DNA of 5,016 nucleotides, from positions 1 through 5,016 of the forward strand of contig CAYXVU010000331.1 in the NCBI GenBank assembly GCA_964468725.1, read 5' to 3'. Source of the stretch: CAYXVU01 sp964468725. GTDB lineage: Bacteria > Acidobacteriota > Blastocatellia > UBA7656. The position numbers were made by a program, and so were the translations under genes. Positions within the stretch are counted from its first letter, which is position 1. The number at the start of each line of letters is the position of its first letter. Below the pieces are notes generated by a model that ran no database searches, was not told the origin of the DNA, and saw only the letters and a list, made by a program, of their open reading frames with translations. This document shows, piece after piece, positions 1-5,016 of this stretch.

Positions 1-140
1 GTTCATCCGGTGCCTTGCTTTCAATCTTCAAAGACCGATTGCAAGCTCTAGATCGTTTCGTCGGCGTTCGCATAGACGATAAAGAAGATGTCTATCCGGC
101 ACTCAAGGAGTTTTTCGGGAAACGCGATCAGCAAACCTAA
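1..140 (+). CDS. DUF444 / YeaH-YhbH family protein, C-terminal end only (partial)
   Basis: Only the last 45 codons are present; the frame is open from base 3 to a TAA at 138-140. The tail reads as an amphipathic helix, a strand (FVGVRIDDKEDVY) and PALKEFFGK before a short polar end. The pattern of an I-x-D-x-x-D-[IV]-YP segment followed by a [LF]-[KR]-x-[FL]-F stretch is what I recall for the C-terminus of YeaH/YhbH (DUF444) proteins, which carry a von Willebrand A-like domain. In enterobacteria the YeaG (PrkA) kinase, YeaH and the SpoVR homologue YcgB form a stationary-phase and starvation-linked module. The complete spoVR gene starts 26 bases downstream, which strongly supports the call despite the short fragment. 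The gene is cut by the window edge, not truncated biologically, as far as can be seen. Its metal-binding VWA motif lies outside the window. Confidence 0.75.
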   Translation, partial: SSGALLSIFKDRLQALDRFVGVRIDDKEDVYPALKEFFGKRDQQT

Positions 141-166
141 AGGCGCAACCCGCAACTGAGCAGGCG

Positions 167-1576
167 ATGATGTTAGACAAAGAAGTCAGAGAGTTGGAAA
201 AAGCCGTTGAGCAAATCTGGGAGATTGCGACCAGCAAATTTGGGCTTGATCCGTTCCCTGTGAAGTTCGAAATCGTCCCGGCTGATGTGATGTACGAAGT
301 CGGTTCTTATGCCTTGCCCGGTCGCTATTCGCATTGGACGTTCGGCAAAGCCTATCATCGTATGAAGATGATGTACGATTTCGGGCTGTCGCGGATTTAT
401 GAAGTCGTCATCAACTCGAATCCCTCTTATGCATTCTTGTTGGAAACCAACTCGCTGATTCAAAACAAACTGGTCATCGCGCATGTTCTCGGCCATGTAG
501 ATTTCTTCAAAAATAATGCCTACTTTTCGCAGACCAACCGCCGCATGGTAGATCAAGCAGCGCGCAATGCCCGACGGATGGAAGAGTTTGAATTCACCTA
601 CGGACGCAAAGTCGTCGAAGACTTCCTCGACGCCGTGCTTTCGATTGATGAGCACATTGACCCGAATTTCTTCATCAAGAAAGACCGCGAAGGGAAGAAG
701 CGAGAGGCCAATCGGCGAGAAGGGCGCTTTGACGAGTTGTTCACCAAAGATGAACTCGGTCAGGAAGAAGCGGTGAACAACGACACGCGCAAATCCTCAC
801 AGATCATCGTCCCCGAAAAAGATTTAATCTATTTCATCATGCAGCACTCGCCCGCTCTCGACGATTGGCAGCGCGAAGTCATGGCGATGATGCACGAAGA
901 GATGCAGTACTTCATCCCGCAAATGCAGACGAAGATCATGAATGAGGGTTGGGCATCTTACTGGCACTCACGCATCATGCGCGAGATGGATTTGCCGACC
1001 CACGATCACCTCGAATTCGCAGAGCTTCACGCGGGCGTCGTCTCGCCGCATCGCGGACAACTGAATCCCTACTATCTCGGTTATAAAATCTTCGAAGACA
1101 TCGAGAAACGATGGGATCATCCAAGCGCAGAAGAGCGCGACCAATTCGGTCGCGCTGGCGACGAAGGGCGCGCAAAGATTTTTGAAGTGCGCGAAATGGA
1201 CAATGACATCTCCTTTTTGCGTAACTACCTGACCGAAGAACTCTGCGAAGAGCTGGACCTTTTCGTTTACGAACTCGTAGATGAGGAAGAGTGGACGGTC
1301 ACCGAAAAGCAATGGGAGAAGGTTCGCAATCAACTGGTTGCCAACATGACGAACTTCGGGTTTCCGCACATCGAGGTTACGGACGGCGATTATGACGGCA
1401 ATCGCGAGTTGTACCTGCTTCATCGCTACGAGGGTGTAGAGTTGGATTTGAAGTACGCGCGCAAGACATTGGAGTATGTTCAAAAACTGTGGGGTCGCCT
1501 CGTCCATCTGGAAACTATCGTTGATGATGAAACGCTCGTTCTACATTACAATGGCGAAGAGCATCGGGAAGAGTAG
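167..1576 (+). CDS. spoVR: SpoVR family protein (stage V sporulation protein R / YcgB homologue)
   Basis: This 469-residue protein matches the usual length of the family (Bacillus subtilis SpoVR is about 468). Seen in the sequence: an N-terminal helical region followed by YALPGRYSHWTFGKAY (48-63); the signature AHVLGHVDFFKNN (105-117); a charged linker (171-190); NEGWASYWH (259-267); a segment at 289-312 with H295, N300 and LGY; and a conserved C-terminal domain (about 380-465) with TNFGFP and a GDYDGNRELYLLH stretch. The H-x3-H and E-x5-H arrangements look like a metal-binding site, but the biochemical activity is not established. In Bacillus SpoVR acts in spore cortex formation. In non-sporulating bacteria it works with PrkA and DUF444 proteins in starvation and envelope-related responses. 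Two adjacent ATGs (167 and 170) are possible starts; a weak AGG at 162-164 precedes both. The cytoplasmic location is inferred from the lack of a signal peptide. The family assignment is very secure. Confidence 0.97.
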   Translation: MMLDKEVRELEKAVEQIWEIATSKFGLDPFPVKFEIVPADVMYEVGSYALPGRYSHWTFGKAYHRMKMMYDFGLSRIYEVVINSNPSYAFLLETNSLIQNKLVIAHVLGHVDFFKNNAYFSQTNRRMVDQAARNARRMEEFEFTYGRKVVEDFLDAVLSIDEHIDPNFFIKKDREGKKREANRREGRFDELFTKDELGQEEAVNNDTRKSSQIIVPEKDLIYFIMQHSPALDDWQREVMAMMHEEMQYFIPQMQTKIMNEGWASYWHSRIMREMDLPTHDHLEFAELHAGVVSPHRGQLNPYYLGYKIFEDIEKRWDHPSAEERDQFGRAGDEGRAKIFEVREMDNDISFLRNYLTEELCEELDLFVYELVDEEEWTVTEKQWEKVRNQLVANMTNFGFPHIEVTDGDYDGNRELYLLHRYEGVELDLKYARKTLEYVQKLWGRLVHLETIVDDETLVLHYNGEEHREE

Positions 1577-1600
1577 CGACCTCTGGTACTCAGAAAATCC

Positions 1601-1882
1601 ATGAATGTCATCGCCGAAGAAAATTGGGCATGGATGTTGTATGAAGAGGGTAACGACCGGTTTCTTTCGGTGCTTTGTGGAACCGTCGGCATCTACGAAT
1701 TGCACATTCAGCTTGAAGCTATCGAGATAGAGTCGTACCAACGCCTCGGTTTGCGCTATATCGACCAACTAGCGCAGGCCGTTACCGGAAACCCAACCGT
1801 CTTTTTGGCGCGCAACCTCAACGACTTCGCCAACCGACAAGCTGTTCAATCGGCAACCGAACGTTGGCGCAATCGCGCCTGA
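1601..1882 (+). CDS. Conserved-looking hypothetical protein, 93 aa, between spoVR and the oxygenase
   Basis: I do not recognise this family. The product is a small soluble protein with no signal peptide or membrane segment. Its first half (IAEENWAWMLYEEGNDRFLSV..., then GTVGIYELHIQL) looks like beta strands, and its second half (YQRLGLRYIDQLAQAV, then LNDFANRQAVQSATERWRNR) looks like amphipathic helices, ending in a basic tail. Codon use resembles that of the neighbours and no long ORF on either strand competes for the whole interval, so a real gene is likely. It lies 24 bases after spoVR, in the same reading frame and separated from it by a single TAG. Its TGA stop sits one base before the ATG of the oxygenase gene, which suggests translational coupling. 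No clear Shine-Dalgarno sequence precedes the ATG; CTG at 1583 would be an alternative but unlikely start. Confidence 0.75.
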   Translation: MNVIAEENWAWMLYEEGNDRFLSVLCGTVGIYELHIQLEAIEIESYQRLGLRYIDQLAQAVTGNPTVFLARNLNDFANRQAVQSATERWRNRA

Positions 1883-1883
1883 G

Positions 1884-2540
1884 ATGCTGACGCAAAGAGT
1901 CTTCTTGATCCACTTATCCCAACACGCCGATCACCCCTTTGCGGTCGCCCCCTGCGCGCTCTCGTCGGAAGAGTGCCAATCGCTGATTGACCTGAGCGAA
2001 GAGGTCGGCTTTCGCCCTGCCATTATCAACGGGCAGTTCAACGGGCCGCGCGGTTTTACAGTCCGCAACGGTCAGAGCAAACATCGCGCTGCCCTAGAAG
2101 ACATACCGCTCGCCAACACGCTTTGGCAGCGTCTTGCGCGGCATATCCCGGCTGCGCTTGATGGCAAACGGGTCATCGGGCTTAATGAACGACTGCGGTT
2201 TTATCGCTATGATGAAGCAGAGCACTTCAGCGCCCACACGGATGGGTATTATGTGCGCGACAATGGCGAACAGAGTTTGTTGACACTGATGATCTATCTC
2301 AATTCAGACTATCGCGGTGGGGAAACTGTCTTCAGCGATTTGGAAACTGTCGTTACGCCACAGACCGGAACCGTGTTGCTGTTCGATCATCGGTTGTGGC
2401 ATGAAGGTCTCCCTATCCAAAGCGGACGTAAATACGTTCTCCGAACCGATGTCATGTATGGTACGAAACCGGCTACCAACGCCGGTTTTACTGAAGGAAA
2501 ATTCGTAGAGGAGCAGACCAACCGGCCTGCTAACAGGTAA
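1884..2540 (+). CDS. 2OG-Fe(II) oxygenase, prolyl 4-hydroxylase-like
   Basis: This 218-residue protein has the double-stranded beta-helix signature of the P4H-type 2-oxoglutarate/Fe(II) dioxygenases. LRFYRYDEAEHFSAHTDGYY supplies the H-x-D iron ligands (H118, D120); LMIYLNSDYRGGETVF (135-150) is the typical mid-domain stretch; FDHRLWHEG supplies the distal iron ligand (H173, with H169 nearby); and GRKYVLRTDVMY (181-192) supplies the basic residue for 2-oxoglutarate, probably K183 at +10 from the distal His. These positions indicate an intact active site that couples substrate hydroxylation to decarboxylation of 2-oxoglutarate. The substrate is unknown; protein prolyl or other side-chain hydroxylation is a family-based possibility. 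No signal peptide is seen. The start codon follows the preceding TGA by one base without a clear ribosome binding site, so translation is probably coupled. Another start inside the first 15 codons is not visible. A terminator-shaped hairpin lies near the 3' end. Confidence 0.93.
   Translation: MLTQRVFLIHLSQHADHPFAVAPCALSSEECQSLIDLSEEVGFRPAIINGQFNGPRGFTVRNGQSKHRAALEDIPLANTLWQRLARHIPAALDGKRVIGLNERLRFYRYDEAEHFSAHTDGYYVRDNGEQSLLTLMIYLNSDYRGGETVFSDLETVVTPQTGTVLLFDHRLWHEGLPIQSGRKYVLRTDVMYGTKPATNAGFTEGKFVEEQTNRPANR
2466..2488 (+). other. Perfect 8-bp inverted repeat (terminator-like hairpin) inside the oxygenase gene
   Basis: AAACCGGC at 2466-2473 is perfectly complementary to GCCGGTTT at 2481-2488, with a 7-base loop; one more T follows, giving TTTT at 2486-2489. 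The shape is that of a short intrinsic terminator with a weak T tract, but it lies 50 bases before the oxygenase stop codon and encodes part of its C-terminal tail. It could attenuate expression of the downstream genes or simply be chance; no function is shown. Confidence 0.5.
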
Positions 2541-2543
2541 AAG

Positions 2544-3041
2544 ATGCGTGATCATCAATGGGAGTTAAGACCAGAATATCGCCGCTTTGCCGAATCGTTT
2601 GCCAACGCCCTCATGGAATCGGACTATGCGAGAGGGCATGCCATGTTTGCGCCCTACCTGCAAGTCATGGTTTCGCCCGAGCAACTTGAACAATATGTTG
2701 AGCAAGAGTTGCGGGAGATGGCAGAGATATGGGAACTCGAAACCCCGCTGCGTCCGCAAGCTTTTACAATTGACTGGAATGCCGCATACGGTATCCACGA
2801 TTTGCGTGACAGCGATGCGCGACAACGAAACGAACCCTTGATTTATGGACTCAGACACCCGGAGGTCACCTTCTCTCACGAAATTACCGAAGACAATTTT
2901 TGCGCCTGGGTGGTGATCCAGTTTTTACCGAATGAAAACGATGGCGTTGACTTCAATGGCTACTTCGATTGGTGGATGGTCATTGTCAAAGATTCAGGCG
3001 AATACAGAGTCGGGTATTTTGAGATTCACGAACCCGATTGA
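2544..3041 (+). CDS. Hypothetical protein, 165 aa, possible NTF2-like fold
   Basis: I cannot name this family. The N-terminal part (about residues 10-65) is helical, with FAESFANALMESDYARGHAM, then APYLQVMVSPEQLEQYVEQEL. This resembles the opening helices of NTF2/SnoaL or DUF3887-like proteins, where a residue pair such as DY and a later S-P/x-E-Q-L segment are common. The C-terminal half consists of predicted strands rich in aromatics (FCAWVVIQFL, GYFDWWMVIV, YRVGYFEIHEPD), again compatible with a curved NTF2-like sheet. It is strongly acidic, with no signal peptide or membrane segment, so it is probably cytoplasmic. It starts three bases after the oxygenase TAA; an AGG at the oxygenase stop (ACAGGTAAAAG) is a plausible ribosome binding site. 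Tight spacing places it in the same transcript as spoVR and the oxygenase. The fold assignment is inference only. Confidence 0.75.
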   Translation: MRDHQWELRPEYRRFAESFANALMESDYARGHAMFAPYLQVMVSPEQLEQYVEQELREMAEIWELETPLRPQAFTIDWNAAYGIHDLRDSDARQRNEPLIYGLRHPEVTFSHEITEDNFCAWVVIQFLPNENDGVDFNGYFDWWMVIVKDSGEYRVGYFEIHEPD

Positions 3042-3055
3042 TACCATACGCTGCG

Positions 3056-3083
3056 CTCTGTGACGCCTACACTTCATACAGAG
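3056..3083. other. Weak inverted repeat in the spacer before the cupin gene
   Basis: CTCTGT at 3056-3061 is mirrored by ACAGAG at 3078-3083 with a 16-base loop. It lies in the 57-base spacer between the 165-codon gene and the cupin gene, the widest gap in the window. Six-base arms with a long loop and no T tract make it a poor terminator; it could be an operator or chance. I see no convincing -35/-10 promoter in this spacer. Confidence 0.2.
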
Positions 3084-3098
3084 TGGAAAGAGAACCTT

Positions 3099-3458
3099 AT
3101 GATGTTGACAGTTATCTTGAAACGATTCGAGACTCCCGACGAGGTGCGCGTTTTTGAAAAAGGCCGATTCGAAATTGTTCGTCTCGGTGAGATGACGATT
3201 GGCCGCGCAATCTACGAACCCGGATGGAAGTGGTCGGAGCATGTGGCTCCGCTGGCAGGCACGCCGCTCTGTCCGGTTGAACACGTTGGCATGGTCATCG
3301 CAGGCTGTGCAACCGCTAGGTTAGAGGGCGGCGAGATGATCGAGATGAAGCCGGGCGATCTGTTTTATATACCGCCGACCCCACACGATAGCTGGGTGGT
3401 TGGCGATGAGCCTTATGTATCGTTGCATTTTGGGGGAGCCGATCATTACACCAAATAA
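3099..3458 (+). CDS. Small single-domain cupin protein
   Basis: This is a 119-residue protein of the cupin superfamily. Seen: GRAIYEPGWKWSEHVAP (35-51) as the degenerate first cupin motif with H48; VEHVGMVIAG (60-69) with H62; and the second motif KPGDLFYIPPTPHDSW (84-99) with H96, followed by EPYVSLHFGGADHY. H48, H62 and H96 are candidate metal ligands, with E61 nearby. Proteins of this size and motif order are common stand-alone cupins whose substrate is usually unknown, so no reaction is assigned. Start choice: the frame is open up to a GTG at 3060, but the two ATGs at 3099 and 3102 are preceded by AAAGAG at about 3088-3093, and the residues after them (LKRFETPDEVRVFEKGRFE) form the natural family start. 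The extra 13 residues from the GTG look like untranslated spacer. It is 57 bases from the gene before and 18 from the gene after. Confidence 0.9.
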   Translation: MMLTVILKRFETPDEVRVFEKGRFEIVRLGEMTIGRAIYEPGWKWSEHVAPLAGTPLCPVEHVGMVIAGCATARLEGGEMIEMKPGDLFYIPPTPHDSWVVGDEPYVSLHFGGADHYTK

Positions 3459-3476
3459 AGGCGGAAACCTTACACC

Positions 3477-4376
3477 ATGAAAACCATCTCCTTTTTCCTT
3501 CTGCTTGTCGTCTGTCTCGCCCTGTCGTCGTTCATTGCCCAGCCGACTAACGCGTGGGGCGACGAAGGCCATCGCTGGATCAATCAAATCGCTGCCGAAA
3601 AGCTGCCCTCTGAGATGCCAACCTTTTTCAAATCTGCTGCCGCTCGGCTTTCCTTTTTAGGCCCGGAGCCGGATCGTTGGCGCGACAATCGCGAACTCTA
3701 CAAAGCACTCGGGGCTGTCAATGCGCCCGATCACTTCATAGACATAGATAGACCGGAGAACTTCGCTGCCTTACCGGATGATCGCTATAAATATTCGGAG
3801 TGGGTGCGCCATCAAGGCAAAGAGCCGACCGACATCGGCTTTCTCCCTTATTCGATTCTCGAAGGCTATCAAAAAGTTCAAGTCCTGTTTCGCTTGTGGC
3901 GCGACCCGCGAAATAGCAGTGAGAAAGAGCAGATCGAACAGAACATCATCTATTATGCAGGCGTACTCGGCCACTATGTCGCAGATGGCTCGCAACCGTT
4001 GCACACCACGATTCATTACAACGGCTGGAGCACGAGTTCGAACCCCGATTTGAACACCCGCGAGCCGCTGCACTGGCGCTTCGAAGGCGAGTATGTCAAA
4101 GCGCAACTGAAAGCCGATGATTTCCGTGCCCTCGTCAAGACGGCGCGGAGACTCGATGACCCGTTTGCCGACACCATAAAATTTCTCTTTGATTCGCACA
4201 GTCAGGTTGCCAAGCTGTATCAAATGGACAAAGCCGCACGTTGGGATGTCAACAACCGTAATGCAGAGTCGAAGCGATTTACGTCGGCGCGACTCGCCGC
4301 TGGCGCACAAATGCTGGCTAATCTTTGGTACACCGCCTGGCTCAATTCAGAGCAGCCTGTGACGAGTGACAAGTGA
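3477..4376 (+). CDS. Secreted S1/P1 nuclease / zinc-dependent phospholipase C superfamily protein
   Basis: This 299-residue preprotein has a signal peptide (Lys2, hydrophobic core about 4-21) with likely cleavage after TNA (residue 26). The mature protein would begin with Trp27, as in this superfamily, where the N-terminal Trp binds zinc. Candidate ligands in order are W27, H32 (WGDEGH), D70 (WRD), H86 (HFIDID), H166, D170 and H176 (HYVADGSQPLH), then H199 and E203. The spacings H-x3-D-x5-H and H-x3-E match the trinuclear zinc site of P1 nuclease and Bacillus phospholipase C. The last ligand is Glu as in phospholipase C, whereas P1 nuclease has Asp. The overall WG-x-x-GH, WxD and QPLH pattern looks more nuclease-like. 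It would act in the periplasm or outside the cell, cleaving single-stranded nucleic acid, 3'-nucleotides or phosphodiesters. AAAGGCGG (3457-3464) is a possible ribosome binding site. The last five codons and the stop are made of a heptad repeat. Confidence 0.92.
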   Translation: MKTISFFLLLVVCLALSSFIAQPTNAWGDEGHRWINQIAAEKLPSEMPTFFKSAAARLSFLGPEPDRWRDNRELYKALGAVNAPDHFIDIDRPENFAALPDDRYKYSEWVRHQGKEPTDIGFLPYSILEGYQKVQVLFRLWRDPRNSSEKEQIEQNIIYYAGVLGHYVADGSQPLHTTIHYNGWSTSSNPDLNTREPLHWRFEGEYVKAQLKADDFRALVKTARRLDDPFADTIKFLFDSHSQVAKLYQMDKAARWDVNNRNAESKRFTSARLAAGAQMLANLWYTAWLNSEQPVTSDK

Positions 4377-4379
4377 CGA
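4359..4379. repeat. Heptanucleotide tandem repeat, three units
   Basis: Three 7-base units stand head to tail: GTGACGA, GTGACAA, GTGACGA. They encode the last residues (VTSDK) of the S1/P1-like protein and contain its TGA stop (4374-4376); the repeat ends four bases before the ATG of the secernin-like gene. Because seven is not a multiple of three, a change in unit number would shift the frame and move the stop codon. Such GTGACRA heptads look like members of the short tandem repeats found scattered between genes in some bacterial genomes, but I cannot test that here. Confidence 0.7.
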
Positions 4380-4382
4380 GTT

Positions 4383-5016
4383 ATGTGCGACACCCTCATA
4401 GCCACAGCAACGGCGACTGCCGATGGAAAAGTCTGGTTCGGCAAAAACAGCGACCGCGAACCCGGCGAAGCGCAGATCGTCGAACATCTACCTCGCCAAC
4501 GCTTCACCGCTCCCATGAAAGCTCGCTGCACCTACATCGAGGTGACGCAAGTCACCCAAACCTTCGAAGTCGTATTGTGCCGACCATTCTGGATGTGGGG
4601 CGCAGAGATGGGCGCAAACGAATATGGAGTTGTCATCGGTAATGAAGCTGTCTTCACGCGCATTCCAGTACCTAAGTCAGGGCTGACCGGAATGGATATG
4701 CTGCGCTTGGCATTGGAACGCGCAGCGACAGCACGCGAGGCGCTCGACATCATCACCCGATTGCTTGATGAGCATGAACAAGGCGGGCTGTGCGGGTATC
4801 GGCTCAAAGGGTTTCGCTATCACAATTCGTTCATCATCGCGGACGCTGAGGAAGCCTGGGTACTGGAAACCGCAGGCCAACACTGGGCGGCAGAGCGCGT
4901 AAAAACCATTCGAACGATCTCGAATGTTCTCTCGAGTGGCCCAGACTACGATCTCCTTACGCCCGCAGCCTACCAATGTGCTCGTAGCCAAGGCTGGTGT
5001 CGGTCAGCGAATGATT
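4383..5016 (+). CDS. Secernin-like peptidase C69 family protein, N-terminal 211 codons (partial)
   Basis: The frame is open from the ATG at 4383 to the window end, so the gene is cut by the edge. The protein begins MCDTLIAT, followed by ADGKVWFGKNSDREPGEAQ (13-31), the hallmark start of secernins and related C69 dipeptidases. Cys2 would become the N-terminal nucleophile after Met removal. Further family stretches are RPFWMWGAEMGANEYGVVIG (67-86) then NEAVFTR, a GLTGMDMLRLALERA helix (100-114), and HNSFIIADAEEAWVLETAGQHWAAERV (147-173). This is an Ntn-hydrolase fold acting on peptide or other amide bonds; the real substrate of bacterial secernin-like proteins is uncertain. No signal peptide is present, so it is probably cytoplasmic. 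It starts six bases after the stop of the exported S1/P1-like gene, with ACGAG of the heptad repeat as the only possible, poor ribosome binding site. About half of the protein should lie beyond the window. Confidence 0.9.
   Translation, partial: MCDTLIATATATADGKVWFGKNSDREPGEAQIVEHLPRQRFTAPMKARCTYIEVTQVTQTFEVVLCRPFWMWGAEMGANEYGVVIGNEAVFTRIPVPKSGLTGMDMLRLALERAATAREALDIITRLLDEHEQGGLCGYRLKGFRYHNSFIIADAEEAWVLETAGQHWAAERVKTIRTISNVLSSGPDYDLLTPAAYQCARSQGWCRSAND

Noticed and set aside
968..1507. A 179-codon minus-strand ORF inside spoVR
   Set aside because: It is antisense to well-conserved SpoVR sequence and its product shows no recognisable domain; the same holds for the other antisense ORFs at 173-655, 3771-4310 and 4677-4991.
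3038..3073. A promoter before the cupin gene (TTGATA at 3038 and TACACT at 3068)
   Set aside because: The spacing between the two boxes is about 24 bases, far from the usual 16-18, and TTGATA overlaps the stop codon of the previous gene.
3060..3098. A GTG start extending the cupin by 13 residues
   Set aside because: The ATG pair at 3099/3102 has a purine-rich ribosome binding site and begins the family-like sequence; the extension looks non-coding.
3477..3554. A lipoprotein signal at Cys13 of the S1/P1-like protein
   Set aside because: The residue before the Cys is Val, not Gly, Ala or Ser, and the Cys lies inside the hydrophobic core; cleavage before Trp27 fits the zinc site of the family.
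4373..4642. An 89-codon + strand ORF overlapping the start of the secernin-like gene
   Set aside because: The overlapping frame beginning at 4383 encodes a clear C69/secernin N-terminus that stays open to the window edge; the 89-codon frame is rich in Arg, Ser and His and has no recognisable motif.

Overview
The window is a compact bacterial segment with every supported gene on the + strand. Base composition is moderate, about half GC by eye. It contains no tRNA, rRNA, CRISPR array or insertion sequence, and no gene-free stretch longer than 57 bases. The DUF444-SpoVR gene pair, an exported S1/P1-type hydrolase and a heptanucleotide tandem repeat fit a free-living bacterium, probably Gram-negative. 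The gene set and repeat resemble what I associate with Acidobacteriota (Blastocatellia-like) or similar soil/biofilm lineages, but this assignment is a weak inference.

Layout: (1) the last 45 codons of a DUF444/YeaH-YhbH family gene (1-140); (2) a complete spoVR-family gene (167-1576); (3) a 93-codon gene of unknown function in the same frame as spoVR after one TAG (1601-1882); (4) a prolyl-4-hydroxylase-like 2OG-Fe(II) oxygenase (1884-2540); (5) a 165-codon unknown, possibly with an NTF2-like fold (2544-3041); (6) a small single-domain cupin (3099-3458); (7) a secreted S1/P1 nuclease / phospholipase C superfamily enzyme with a signal peptide and a full set of candidate zinc ligands (3477-4376); (8) the first 211 codons of a secernin-like C69 Ntn-hydrolase that runs off the right edge (4383-5016).

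Genes 1 and 2 are two parts of the known PrkA-DUF444-SpoVR module (YeaG-YeaH-YcgB in enterobacteria), so a PrkA-type kinase gene is expected just left of the window. Genes 2-5 are spaced 24, 1 and 3 bases apart and are probably co-transcribed. The cupin follows after 57 bases, and the remaining gaps are 18 and 6 bases, so one long transcript is possible. Functional coupling beyond the DUF444-SpoVR pair is not evident from the sequence.

No clearly new biological system is visible. The points most worth a second look are the heptad repeat that encodes the end and stop codon of the S1/P1-like gene, the phospholipase-C-like Glu in that enzyme's zinc site, the unknown genes and oxygenase downstream of spoVR, and a terminator-shaped hairpin inside the oxygenase gene.
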